Shown here piece by piece: positions 34,640 to 46,709 of a stretch of 64,000 nucleotides of DNA. Under the pieces are notes generated by a model, which saw only the letters and a program-made list of their open reading frames with translations, made no database searches and was not told the DNA's origin. The stretch covers positions 399,293,993-399,357,992 of the forward strand of contig NC_058520.1 in assembly GCF_904849725.1 (NCBI RefSeq). The letters are read 5' to 3'. Within the stretch, counting starts at the first letter, position 1, and each line of letters opens with the position of its first letter. Source of the DNA: Hordeum vulgare subsp. vulgare (taxonomy: Eukaryota > Streptophyta > Magnoliopsida > Poales > Poaceae). Both the position numbers and the translations under genes were made by a program.

Positions 34640-36353
34640 GTGACTGCTAGTATAGAGAGATCTATACAGAAAACTACCACTAGCACCTGCAACTGGGCTC
34701 TGCACGCTCGCGACACTGAGATCGTCGGGATTGCCTCGCCGTTGCTGCTGCGCCACGCCAGAGCACTATGCTACTGCTGCGAGCAAGCCCTAGAGACCCA
34801 CTGCTACCGCATGGTTCTGCTGCCGAGACTACACCACACACACAAACACACGAGCTGATGCTCTGCTTCGACAGAGAAACTCGGCGACAGGGAGATCGTC
34901 GTGCCCTGCCGCTGCAGCTGCTACCAGAGGCACCCATGCTAGGGAGACGCGCTCCTACTATACTGCTACCCACACATCGACAACACGCATCCGAACCACT
35001 GCGCTATGCTACTGCACCCACATCACTTGCTACGGTCTGACAAACTGCATCACAGAGAACACGGCAAGCATACGGCGGACCTAGGCCGAACCAAGGAGGA
35101 AGAAGGAAGGGGTGATGCTCACCTTGGGGAAAGGAAGAGGAGGGATCCGATCGGAGGAAGGGGAAGCAGACCGGCGACAGAGAGGAAGCAGATCGACGAT
35201 GAGAGGCTCCTGGAAGCAAAACGCGCGGGGCTTCGAGTCCGCGGCAACGGCATCGTCCCTGCTGTCGGTGTGGAGGCTCCTCGACCTCACCGAGGGCAAA
35301 AATGGAGCGCGGGGGAGTCCCCCAGGCTCCTGGACATGGCCGCGGCACCGGAGGGCGACGGTAGGACGACGATCGACGGCGGAGGCTTCTCCCTCTCTGT
35401 GTAGAATGGAACTATAGAGTACTTACCAGGGGAGGGGAGGAAGAAGAAGAGATGGAGATGGGGAGAGGTGGCGGCGGCGGCTGAGGAAGAAAGAAACCCT
35501 AGGAGAGGGGAGAGGCACGAACGCCAAGATAAATAGGGGGTCCCCTCGACCTTGGTGCACACGGCGGCAACTCTCTCTCTATCTCAGCTACTGACGGAAA
35601 GGTGCAGGGGGGTGCGGACGGTGTTAGGTAGGAGAAGGAGTCCGCGGGAGTGGGCTGGTGCGCGGGGGGAACGGTAGAAGCCGGGCCGGCCATGTGGGAG
35701 GAAGCCCACAAGGGCGCCACTTAAAAGGAAAACTCCGTGAATTGTTTCTATTTACAGAGAAAATAACAGGGAGAAAACAAAAACACAGGAAAAACGACAA
35801 GTGCTAAAAATAAAATAGCACTTGTCCTGGACATGTAAAAACAAGACCTATTTGATAAAAATGAGAACAAGAATTTAGGAGCAAGTAATTATTTTACAAA
35901 ACAGCCATGGTAGGGGCTGTTTTGTAATTGCTTACACCTTTTAAACACCCAATCAAAACCAGCAAAACACCCATCTCATTCACCACAATTCCAAGCTAAA
36001 ACATGGGCATTTTTTAAAGGGGAAGGAAGAGGTGAAACTTGACATAGGGGAAATAGAGAGAGAGGGGGTGAAGATGGTTTTGAAACCTAGCATATGCTAT
36101 CACATGCATCACCCTACACAAACTATGCATCACATGCACAACAACACAAGGCACCACATGGGATCACAAGAACTCAATGCAACACAAGGACACATGGCAT
36201 GATATGTCACAATATGGTATGCATGCATGCAAGGAAGAAAAATAATAAAGAACACATGAAATCATACATGCAAAAGGACTCTCTCATATCATGACAACGT
36301 GGATCCACACAGATAGGTTCCAAATATGGCAATTACACACTTGGGGCATTACA

Positions 36354-36371
36354 AACTCTCCCACACTACAA
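36354..36371 (-). other. Tekay-like polypurine tract
   Basis: On - GTGTGGGAGAGTT immediately precedes the 3' LTR (TGTAATGCCC). It is the plus-strand primer site of reverse transcription. Confidence 0.65.
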
Positions 36372-36392
36372 ATAAGATCTCGCCCTCGAGAT

Positions 36393-36683
36393 CTAAGACT
36401 GAAAGAAATCGGGAAATTCAGAACGGAGGTGATCCTCGCGTTCCCAAGTAGCCTCTTTATCTAAATGGTGTGACCACTGCACTTTGAGAAATTTGACAGT
36501 CTTGTTACGGGTCTTGCGCTCAGTCACCTCGAGAACCGCAACTGGATGCTCACGATAAGAAAGGTCAGGCTGAAGGTCGATGCCTTGAAGATGAACAGTG
36601 CGCTCGGGGGTCTTAAAGCACCTCCAAAGCTAAGAAACATGGAACACATCATGAACATTTGCAAAGTTTGCCGGAAGCTCGAG
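36393..36683 (-). pseudogene. pol: Chromodomain-like C-terminus of the Tekay-like integrase
   Basis: In frame with integrase after TAG at 36684-36686 and another TAG at 36630-36632. It encodes TPERTVHLQGIDLQPDLSY, then VKFLKVQWSHHLDKEATWER and a stop at 36393-36395. Placement and the VKWxxxxxxEATWE-like pattern match the chromodomain of plant chromoviruses, which targets integration. The two stops would remove it. Confidence 0.7.
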
Positions 36684-38485
36684 CTAGTACGCAAGGTCGC
36701 CTCTCTTGCCAACCACTCTGAATGGACCAACGAAATGAGGCGCAAGCTTGCCTTTGACGCCAAAGCGCTGCATACCCTTCATAGGCGACACCTTGAGATA
36801 GACGAAGTCATCAAGCTCATAAGACATGTCATGGTGCTTGCTATCATAATAGCTCTTCTGACGGGACTGAGCTGCTCTGAGGTTGTCGCGAATGATCCGA
36901 CACATCTCCTCAGCTTCTTCTATCAAATCATTCCCAAGGATCTGACGCTCGCAGGTCTCGGACCAGTTGAGCGGAGTACGACACGTCCTACCATAGAGAA
37001 TTTCAAACGGAGCCTTGCGAGAACTAGCTTGATAACTGTTGTTATAAGAGAACTCCGCGAAAGGCAGACAATCTTCCCACTTCATGCCAAAAGAGATAAC
37101 ACAGGCTCTCAGCATATCCTCAAGAACTTGATTCACTCTCTCCACTTGACCACTAGTCTGAGGATGGAACGTTGTGCTGAAGCGGATCTTCGTGCCCATA
37201 GCAGACTGAAAGGAGTCCCAGAACTTGGAAGTGAAGATACTTCCTCGATCTGAAGAGATCATCATAGGCACGCCGTGCAAAGAGGCAATCCTGGAGGTGT
37301 ACAACTCTCCCAGCTGAGCTGCTGAAATGGACTCCTTGACTGGAAGAAAATGGGCCCCTTTACTCAACTTGTCGATGACGACGAAGATGGCATCATTACC
37401 CTTCTTGGACTTCGGAAACCCGGTGACGAAATCCATCTCAATGTGATCGAACTTCCACTCGGGAATCGGCAATGGCTGCAAAAGGCCTGTTGGGCGTTGA
37501 TGCTCTGCTTTCACCCTTCGACATACATCACATTCATTTACGAATTGAGCAATCTCACGTTTCATACGAGTCCACCAGAAGATCTGCTTCAAGTCATGGT
37601 ACATTTTGGAGCTTCCAGGATGAATAGAGAGCAGAGAGTTATGAGCTTCCTCCATGATTACCTTCCTGAGATCACCTTTCGGGACGACAAGGCGATCCTC
37701 GAAGAACAACGTGTCTCTGGCATCAACAGTGAAGCACTTGTACTTGGGAAGACTCTTTCCCACACAAATCTTGACCTTCTTCACCATAGCGTCAAGAAGT
37801 TGTGCTTCTCGGACCTGTTCTTCCAAGGTAGGAGAGATCTGAAGGTTTGCAAGAAATCCCTGAGGTACTAGCTGAAGGTTGAGCTTCCTGAAAGACTCAC
37901 AAAGACCAGGCTGAAGAGGTTGCAGAATCAGACTGTTGCAATATGCCTTCCTGCTCAAAGCATCCGCCACGACATTAGCTTTGCCTGGCGTGTACTCAAC
38001 ACTCGGATTAAAATCCTGGAGCATTTCCACCCAACGTGTTTGCTGAAGATTCAAGTTAGGCTGAGTGAAGATGTACTTGAGACTCTTGTAATCGGTGAAA
38101 ACTTCAACCTTACATTCGAACAAGAGGTGTCTCCAAGTCATCAGAGCGTGTACCACAACTGCTAGCTCAAGATCATGCACAGGATAGTTCTTCTCCGTTG
38201 GCTTCAACTGCCTAGAGGTATAAGCAACCACCTTCTTATCTTGCATCAGGACTGCACCAAGACCCTGGAGAGAAGCATCGCAGAAGACCTCGTAAGGCTT
38301 GGAATCATCCGAAGGGACCAAGACTGGAGTGGAGGTAAGCTTCTCTTTGAGTGTATCGAAGCCAGTTGACACTCTGGAGACCAAGCATACTTAACACCCT
38401 TCTGAAGAAGACTTGAGAGCGGCTTGGCGATCTTGGAGAAGTTCTCAACGAACCTTCTGCAATAGCCAGCAAGCCCGAGAAAGCT
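36684..38485 (-). pseudogene. pol: Tekay-like RNase H and integrase
   Basis: After a one-base frameshift near 38370 the frame is open to 36684. RNase H: YEVFCDASLQGLGAVLMQD, YTSRQLKPTEKNYPVHDLEL, DYKSLKYIFTQ. Integrase zinc domain: HPGSSKMYHDL...CDVCRRVKAEHQRP. Core: HIEMDFVTGFPKSKKGND (first Asp), ISSDRGSIFTSKFW (second Asp), HPQTSGQVERVNQVLEDML (Glu). All three acidic residues are kept. The downstream GKLAPHFVGPFRVV motif precedes the chromodomain-like tail. Confidence 0.85.
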
Positions 38486-39943
38486 TCAAAGCTGCTTCAC
38501 ATTCTGCGGAGGCTCCCATTCAACAATGGCCTGAACCTTGGACGGATCAACTTTAATGCCCTCGACAGAGATAATGTGCCCAAGATACACCACTTCTTTC
38601 AGCCTGAACTCGCACTTGGAAAACTTGGCATACAGCTTGTACTCTCTCAGCTTATCAAGCACCAACGTGAGATGTTCTTCTTGTTCTTCCTCAGTTTCAG
38701 AAAAGACCAGAATGTCGTCGAGATAGAGCAAGACAAAGTCATTCTTGAACGGAGAGAATATATAGTTCGTCAATCGACAGAATGCCGGAGGAGCATTTGC
38801 CAGACCAAAAGACATGACCGTATACTCATACGAGCCAAAAATAGTCCTGAAGGCAGTCTTCGGAATATCTTCCTCGCGAATGCGAATTTGATGATAGCCC
38901 ATTCTGAGATCAAGCTTGGAGAAGACCTTAGCACCTTTCAACTACTCGAACAACTCAGTTATGTTCGGAAGTGGATATTTGTTCCTTATTGTCTTCTTGT
39001 TCAATGGACGGTAATCGACACAAAGCCGGTCAGTGCCATCCTTCTTCTTGACAAACAGAACAACACAGCCCCACGGAGACGAGCTCAGTCTGATCAAACC
39101 CAAATGCTCCTGCTCATCGAGTTGCCTCTTAAGTTCCTTCAATTCTTCTGCACCCAGCTTGTACGGCCGTTTGCACACTGGCTCTGTGTCTGGCTCAAGC
39201 TCAATCACAAACTCAACTTCTCTGTGTGGAGGCATGCCTGGCAGCTCTTCAGGAAACACATCTTCATACTCGCAGACCACTGGGACTTGCGAAATAGGAT
39301 TGATCTCACCCTTTTCATTCAAGGAGAACAGACGGATTGTATCATCACGCGCCGCGAATGTAATCACGTCTTCCGTAGAGTGGGTAAGCTTCACTTCTTT
39401 CTCTTCACAATCATTTGACGCCTTGTTCATGGCCAGCCAGTCCATACCAAGAATCAAGTCAATGTCGGAATTGCCCAAGACATGCGGAGAAGCCAGAAAA
39501 GAATAGCTTCCTATCTTGACATTGACATCAGGAACTCTACAATTTGACCTCATCTGAGCACCCGGAGAAAAAACACCCAAAGGTCTATGCAAACTTGTCG
39601 AGGGAAAATCATGCTTGATGAAAAATGACTTTGACATAAAGCAATGTGAAGCACCAGAATCGAACAAGACTTTAGCAGGAAAATCATTGACTGAAAGATT
39701 ACCCATGATCACATCAGAGGAGTTGTGTTCTTGAGCTGCGTTCACCATGTTGACTCGAGCTGATCTGGGGTTGAACTGGACAAGAGCGTTGCTTGGAGGT
39801 TTTCCTGGAGGAGGAGGCGGTAGTCGGAGCTGAGAAGTACACTTATTGGCATAGTGACCCTTCTGCCCACACTTGTGACAAGTGACATCTACTGGCTGCC
39901 GGTACTGAGTCTGAGGAGGCCCTTGCTTCTGATGCTGGTATCT
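38486..39943 (-). pseudogene. pol: Tekay-like protease and reverse transcriptase
   Basis: Same frame as gag. Zinc knuckle, then protease [17 protein letters not shown] (Asp-Ser-Gly, Asp codon at 39659-39661) and [13 protein letters not shown] motifs are [50 protein letters not shown] and LYLDDILVFS with YLDD at 38714-38725. Stops are TAG at 38942-38944 and TGA at 38486-38488. Both fall where a C-to-T change from a sense codon would make them, but I infer the ancestral codons from the family only. Confidence 0.8.
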
Positions 39944-40840
39944 CTACTAGAAGACAGGGTTGGGTTGGTGGGAAGAACCATGACCACCTGAGTGCTTAAG
40001 CTGTTGCGAGTGCCGAGGAGGAGGAGGAGACACCCAGAACTTCTGTTGCTTCTGAACCACCTGAGTCGAGGAAGAGCTGGAATCTATGAAGCGCTTTTTA
40101 GAATTCTCCACCCTAAGCAAGGCTGCCTCTGCTCTGAGAGCTAGGTTGTAGAACTTGTCGAACTCCTCAGGATCGTGCAAGGCAAGAGCTAACTGCCAGT
40201 CTTCTTTAAAGCCACCTCTGAACTGATAAATCTTGTTCTTCTGATCCGGGATATCCTGCAGCGCGTAACGGGCCAGCTCGTGGAATTCAACGTTGTACTT
40301 GTACACGGAATTGCCACCCTGCTTCAAACGCATGAACTTCTCACGCATCTCCTCCACAAAGCTGGAAGGGATGTAGTGGGACCTGAAGTCACGACAGAAC
40401 TCATCCCAAGAAATCACCCTGGCGCCTCTGGAGTCCTTCAGCTGCTGCCACCATATAGAAGCCTGCCCCTTCATCTGGAACGTTGCAAACTTGACATAAT
40501 CCTCCAAACGCACATTGCTACACTCGAAATGTTTGTTCATATCACGGATCCAATCTTCTGCATCAAATGGCTGGTCGCATGAAGTGAACGTCTTTGGTTG
40601 GTTTGACAGGAACTGACTCAGGTTCGCAAACTGATTGCCACCATGTTGGAAATTGCCTTGCTGCTGATTGGCTCTCTCTTACAGCAACTCTAGCAGCATC
40701 TTGGTGTTTGCATTAGTAGCAGCCATCACCACTTGCCAGGCCTCTGCAGGAGGAGGCGGCAGCGGTGGAGGGTTCTCCGGAGGAGGAGGTGGAGGCGGCG
40801 TATCCTCACGCCCTGGGTTCTGATGAGTCGGTGGAGCCAT
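39944..40840 (-). pseudogene. gag: Tekay-like gag
   Basis: Start chosen at ATG 40840 (MAPPTHQNPGRED), then a Pro-rich stretch. TAA at 40679-40681 breaks the frame. The gag domain follows from 40540: YVKFATFQMKGQASIWWQQL, SWDEFCRDFRSHYIP, EEMREKFMRLKQGG, FHELARYALQDIPD, FRGGFKEDWQLALAL. Two consecutive TAGs at 39944-39949 end this part. The frame then continues to a CX2CX4HX4C zinc knuckle ([14 protein letters not shown], near 39840-39880). Capsid and nucleocapsid functions are inferred from the family. Confidence 0.8.
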
Positions 40841-41700
40841 CCTGAAAATGGACATCATATTAGCCCACAGAATAACTGAAGATATTGCTGAATCAAAAGA
40901 CAGGAATATCTGAACAGGAATAAAGCAATTGCACTCGAACAAAATAGTAAGAATGCTTCATCAAAGTGACGGACGACAAAATTCTGATTAAGACCACTAC
41001 GAACAGGTATGAGCTAGAACTGCTCGGAACAAACATATAATCGAGATTTCCCTGACCTCAATCATGCATCTGTAGGAAGATAGTCCTATAAGATACTACT
41101 TGATATCCCACGTATGAATTCCCGAAATAACTGGTCATGCAATCTGGTACACGGATACAAGGAGTAATATCACACAACTCCTATACTAACCCGTCACCTG
41201 TATCACATCCGTCAACACACAACCAGCATCTCGGACCTTCATCTACAACAGACCCTCGTGATCACAACGATACTAAGTATGGCAGTACTCCCGAACAATC
41301 TGCACCAGTACTGGGGACATCGAGGTTATTTCGCCACTACCAGTATTGAAGCAATAACGAACATCCTTCGTTCTTAGATACTCAGAAATCTAAATGATGG
41401 CGATGTGCGCAAGAATCCCCTGGAGCTCAACTCCCCGGAAGAAAATCAAAGCAGACAGGAGGCACCAAGACAGGACTCCGTCACATCGAAATCATATAGA
41501 TTTCACAAATACCCGCGTGATCCTAAAAAAAATTGAGCGAGAAGAGGAGTAGAATTAAAGATTTCCTAAGTCAGGAACCTCAGGAGAGCATAGAAGAGGA
41601 GAAAAAAGAATCCTACTCTCCGATATAACTAAGACTCAAAACATTTTACTAGACTCGACTCGGCCAAGTACGATCACACAAAGGCTCCTATGGTCGTAAG
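40841..41700 (-). other. Tekay-like untranslated leader
   Basis: Lies between primer site and gag ATG. No ORF or RNA structure is evident. Confidence 0.6.
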
Positions 41701-41713
41701 GCTCTGATTACCA
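41701..41713 (-). other. Tekay-like primer-binding site
   Basis: On - reads TGGTAATCAGAGC, an initiator-Met-type site with one inserted base, three bases from the LTR. Confidence 0.8.
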
Positions 41714-44700
41714 ACTTGTAACGACCAAGATGCGGTCCTTTCCGATCTGGGGATCGAGGCCCCGAATTGGAAAGGAGCGCATCTAAGCGTCTTACAAACA
41801 GGTAACACAGCACATACATAATAATAAAAGATAGACAATGAGGGGTTCAATTGCCTTCTCATAAATATATCAGAGTACAACACGCATACAACCAAAGTAG
41901 TTCCACTACGGACTACAAAACAAGAGAAAAGGCTATGCTACCCTGCCTGCTGGCCCACGATCATGACCACGCCTCAATCTTCTGGATAGTTCACGTACAG
42001 GCGGTCGGACTCCTCGTCGTACTGCCACGCCAGCTGCGTGCCGTCGGGATCACCTGTCTCCGGAGTACCTGAACCTGTTGGTGTTGTGAAGGAACCTGTG
42101 AGCCACGGGGACTCAGCAATCTATGACCCCGGTGCCAGAACTAGTCAAGTTATTAGGTTGGAAAGGGTAGAGTGTTTAAGGTTGCAGCATCCTAAGCTTG
42201 ATATGGTGGCTAACTTACGTAGAACATTTATGAAGGTGGACTATACTAGCGGTCGAGAATACTTGATCACTAAGTGATCCTGAACACCTACCTACATCAT
42301 TCATAACCCCACCGTGTTCCCGAGCGAAGAGAGATCTTTGAGGGGACAGTCACGGTTACGCACACAGTTGGCAATTTTATTAGCTTATGTTTAAGTTATC
42401 TAATACCGGATGTTAACAAAATATTCCAAGTTGCCACATAACCGCGGGCACGGCTTTCCGAAAGATTAAACCCTGCAGGGGTGCTCCAACTAGTCCATCA
42501 CAAACGTACACAGGTCGCAAAGTAATCCTCTATCACGAATCTCGTGATCTCGTCGGATTCCTTAGAGGAAAACCTCAACTCTCGGGAGAACCAAAGCTTC
42601 ACCGAGATTCCTATACGCAAGATATATCGCTAAGGTAAGGCAAGACTAGCAGGACCTCCCGACGTGTCGACGACCCTGATAAGAGCCGCGTATCTCAGTC
42701 TCAGGACACGCCGGATAAGAGAAGCGTACAGTGGCCAGAGAAATCTCCCGAGTTGCCCCGAGATGGCCCCGCACAGTGCTCTAGTTTGGACCAACACTCA
42801 TGAGGAGCACTGGCCCGGGTTGATGATTAAATTCCTCGGGTAGGCCATTCCCTATGCAAATTATTATTAAGTGACTAGCAATTAACACCAATGTTGGGTC
42901 CTGCCGGACAAGCCTTAACACTACGCGATTTATCGAGGGGGTCCCCATAACAACCCTGAAGGTGTTAGGAGCGATCAATATGGAATCAAACACCGGTAGC
43001 CGGTAACTATGGCGGCAATAACGGAACAAAGCACCCGGCAAAAGGCGAGGCCTTCCGTCATTTACAAAGTATATAGGTGCATTAATTAAATAACATAATT
43101 TAAGATAATGATATCAAGCTCATGTTATCACATGAGTCAAAGCACCTGCATCTAGCAACGCTAACATTAGTAGCTGAGCAAAGCCTACTTAGCCATTCAA
43201 GTTTGCTAGGAAGGGTTCAGTGTTTGGATTCATGGCATATCAAGACGCAAATATTTTAGTGGTAGGCAGCGAGCATATGACAAGGGAAACGTAATCTAGC
43301 ATAACAAGTCTAGAGATGGAATCAAGGTCATATCATCTTGCCTGTGATATCCTCAGCTTGGAATGGTTCTTGATCGTCCTGCACGTACTCTCCTGACTCC
43401 ACGTATTCGTTCTCCGATTCCAGTGCTACCCAACATAAGAATAACATCAGTTTTCAGGGACTTAGTGAAAATTCCTGATTCTCACTTTCTGTCTATGCTC
43501 TGAAGCATTTTGACAGCAGCCAAAACAATAGCTACACAACTCCAAATGATATGAAATTTTAGAGGGAGCTAGAAAAACATATCAGGTCCAACTTTCTAGT
43601 TGAAATCTAAGGCTAGATCACAACACAATGACCAGCACAACCTCATCTATAGGAGAAGAAAATATAAACAGATTCTCAGACTTAGCGAAAATCCCAGATT
43701 TTCACTAATCTGGAATTACAGCCACATACCTACTTTGAGTGGGCATAACTTGCACATATGGAATCCTAATCATGAGATGAAACCAACAATAGGTAGAGGG
43801 GGTCACCCTCTACTAGCACAACCAAGAAACAATCAGAAAGGCTCACCACAACTCCTGGAACCAGGCTCCAAACATAGAAGAAAATGAAAATATGTCATCT
43901 CCAAAAAATGTTCCAATGGAAAAACTGAGTTCACCAATGGATTCTGTGGGAGATTCTACCCCAAAACCATATAAAATGTGCATACACTTGTTGGGAGCAA
44001 GTGGCCTCAAACTAGGAGGGAAAAACTACATAGATTCCTACATAGTGAATAGTGCAACATTTCATGCAACTTTCACTAGAACAACTACCACACAACTATG
44101 CTCATGTGCACAAAGACAATATGGACATGAGGGTTTGGACCCCATGTTTGTGTCATGCACAACAACACCACAAACACTACTTCCACATAGATCTCACACA
44201 CACCTCATGCCCTCTTTCATATGAACATGAGGAGGAGCACAAGTGTTGCAAAGTGGGGCTGCCTCATCACACACATATCACCACCACTACCTCATGGCAA
44301 GCACTTACTCCCAAGAACAATATGAAGGGGATCTACTAAACAAGATAAATCATGGAAGCACCATATCACAACTCTCCTACTAGGTACCACATGAGTCTAA
44401 CTCATGTGTGTGTGGTACTCACTTACGCACACCACACAATACATGCACAAATGCTTATCTCACTACTCCACATATGCACACACTAGTTGCAACCACAACA
44501 TCTACACATACTAGCAAGATCACATACACACATATGCAAGCAACCTTCACATAGATTTCTACCAAGTTAAATCTACTCATGCACTCTACTCTTGCTAGCA
44601 TCAAACATTAGGAACAACATGCTGAAGAGAGTGAATAAAAATACCCACATGAGACCAAGCATTTGCAGCAACTATGCAAGCAAAACTTATCAAAAAGATA

Positions 44701-44736
44701 TGCATTGCAACAAGAAAAATAAAAAGGGCAGGGGAG

Positions 44737-44790
44737 GGGTTCGATCCCACAACCCCTGTGTCACCACATCAGTCCAACACCACTCTGCTA
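44737..44790 (-). other. tRNA-like module 2 in the Tekay-like 5' LTR
   Basis: A-box 44790-44780 and B-box 44747-44737 on -; matches 34472/34429 of the other LTR. Confidence 0.45.
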
Positions 44791-44895
44791 CCAGCCTTTT
44801 GCTCGACAGAGAGAGATGCACAAGCATGAGAAACTTGTCCCAGGTGGCTTACTGTGCCGAAGAAATCAACAAAAAAAGGGGGAGGTTTTTTCCCT

Positions 44896-44950
44896 GGGAT
44901 CGAACCCACGACCTGCTGAGAGCAACCCCAAGGTTCCAACCACTGCGCTA
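44896..44950 (-). other. tRNA-like module 1 in the Tekay-like 5' LTR
   Basis: A-box 44950-44940 and B-box 44906-44896 on -; the same motifs as 34632/34588 in the other LTR, both boxes intact. Confidence 0.5.
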
Positions 44951-45856
44951 TGAATCGGTGACTGCTAGTATAGAGAGATCTATACAGAAAACTACCACTA
45001 GCACGTGCAACTGGGCTCTGCACGCCAGCGACAGTGAGATCGTCGGGCTTGCCTCGCCATTGCTGCCGCTGCTGATGTGCCACGCCAGAGCACTATGCTA
45101 CTGCTGCGAGGAGGCCCTAGATACCCACTGCTACCTCACGGTTCTGCTACCGAGACTACACCACACACACAAACACACGAGCTGCTGCTCTGCTTCGATA
45201 GAGAAACTCGGCGACTGGGAGATCGTCGTGCCCTGCTGCTGCATCTGCTACCGGAGGCACCCACGCCAGGGAGACGCGCTCCTACTCTACTGCTACCCAC
45301 ACATCGACAACACGCATCTGAACCACTGCGCTACGCTACTACACCCACATCACTTGCTACGGTCTGATGAACTGCATCACAGAGAACATGGCGAGCATAC
45401 GGCGGACCTAGGCCGAACCAAGGAGGAAGAAGGAAGGGGGTGATGCTCACCTTGGGGAAAGGAATAGGAGGGATCCGATCGGAGGAACGGGAAGCAGACC
45501 GGTGACGGAGAGGAAGCAGATGGACGATGAGAGGCTCGTGGAAGCAGAACGCGCGGGGCTTCGAGCCCGCGGCAGCGGCGTCGTCCCTGTTGTCGGTGAG
45601 GAGGCTCCTCGACCTCACCGAGGGCAAAAATGGAGCACGGGGGAGTCCCCCAAGCTTCTGGGCATGGCCGCCGCACAGGAGGGCGACGGTAGGACGGCGA
45701 TCGACGGCGGAGGCTTCTCCCTCTCTCTGTTGGATGGAACTACAGAGTACTTACCAGGGGAGGGGAGGAAGAAGAAGAGATGGAGATGGGGAGAGGTGGC
45801 GGCGGCGGCTCAGGAAGAAGGAAACCCTAGGAGATGGGAGAGGCACGGACGCCAAG

Positions 45857-45863
45857 ATAAATA
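45857..45863 (-). promoter_or_regulatory. TATA-like box of the Tekay-like 5' LTR
   Basis: TATTTAT on -, in a GC/CT-rich context (cctctcccatctcctaggg follows on -). The same site is at 35529-35535 in the 3' LTR. Confidence 0.45.
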
Positions 45864-45894
45864 GGGGTCCCTCGACGTTGGTGCACACGGCGGC

Positions 45895-45938
<44 letters not shown>

Positions 45939-46709
45939 TACTGACGGAAAGGTGCAGGGGGGTGCTGACGGTGTTAGGTAGGAGAAGGAGGCCGCGGGAG
46001 TGGGCTGGTGCGCGCGGGGGGTGGGGACGGTAGAAGCCGGGCCGGCCATGTGGGAGGAAGCCCACAGGGGAGCCACTTAAAAGGAAAACTCCCTGAACTG
46101 TTTCTATTTACAGAGAAAATAACAGGGAGAAAACAAAAGCACAGGAAAAACTACAAGTGCTAAAAATAAAATAGCACTTGTCCTGGACATGTAAAAACAA
46201 GACCTATTTGATAAAAACGAGAACAAGAATTTAGGAGCAAGTAATTATTTTACAAAACAGCCATGGTAGGGGCTGTTTTGTAATTGCTTACACCTTTTAA
46301 ACACCCAATCAAAACTAGCAAAACACCCATCTCATTCACCACAATTCCAAGCTAAAACATGGGCATTTTTTAAAGGGGAAGGAAGAGGTGAAACTTGACA
46401 TAGGGGAAATAGAGAGAGGGGGGGTGAAGATGGTTTTGAAACCAAGCATATGCTATCACATGCATCACCCTACACAAACTATGCATCACATAAACAACAA
46501 CACAAGGCACCACATGGGATCACAAGAACTCAATGCAACACAAGGACACATGGCATGATATGTCACAATATGGTATGCATGCATGCAAGGAAGAAAAAAA
46601 TTACGGAACACATGAAATCATACATGCAAAAGGACTCTCTCATATCATGACAATGTGGATCCACACAGATAGGTTCCAAATATGGCAATTACGCACTTGG
46701 GGAATTACA

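Larger units (their letters stand above)
30804..36353 (-). repeat. Tekay-like 3' LTR (5550 bp)
   Basis: On + starts TGTAACAACC and ends GGGGCATTACA; preceded on - by a polypurine tract. It contains 599 bp (32537-33135) missing from the other LTR, a TATA-like site at 35529-35535 and two tRNA-like modules. Short ORFs in it are not conserved as protein between the two LTRs. Confidence 0.85.
30804..46709 (-). mobile_element. Tekay-like chromovirus (Gypsy), complete with two LTRs
   Basis: Minus-strand order: 5' LTR (46709-41717), Met-type primer site, gag, protease, RT, RNase H, integrase, chromodomain-like C-terminus, polypurine tract, 3' LTR (36353-30804). The flanking pentamers are ctgta (30799-30803) and cggtc (46710-46714), which agree at three of five positions. 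Removing the element with one pentamer keeps the antisense gene of Tat2 in frame, so a decayed target duplication is likely. The polyprotein has seven in-frame stops and one frameshift. Confidence 0.85.
41717..46709 (-). repeat. Tekay-like 5' LTR (4993 bp)
   Basis: On + starts TGTAACGACC and ends GGGGAATTACA; next to the primer site at 41701-41713. The TATA-like site at 45857-45863 lies about 4.1 kb from the LTR end, so R/U5 would be unusually long. It carries a (CT)19 tract at 45897-45935. Confidence 0.85.

Noticed and set aside
36546..39506. Several plus-strand ORFs (235, 173, 280, 157 residues)
   Set aside because: All lie opposite the Tekay-like RT, RNase H, integrase and protease, which are coded on the minus strand.
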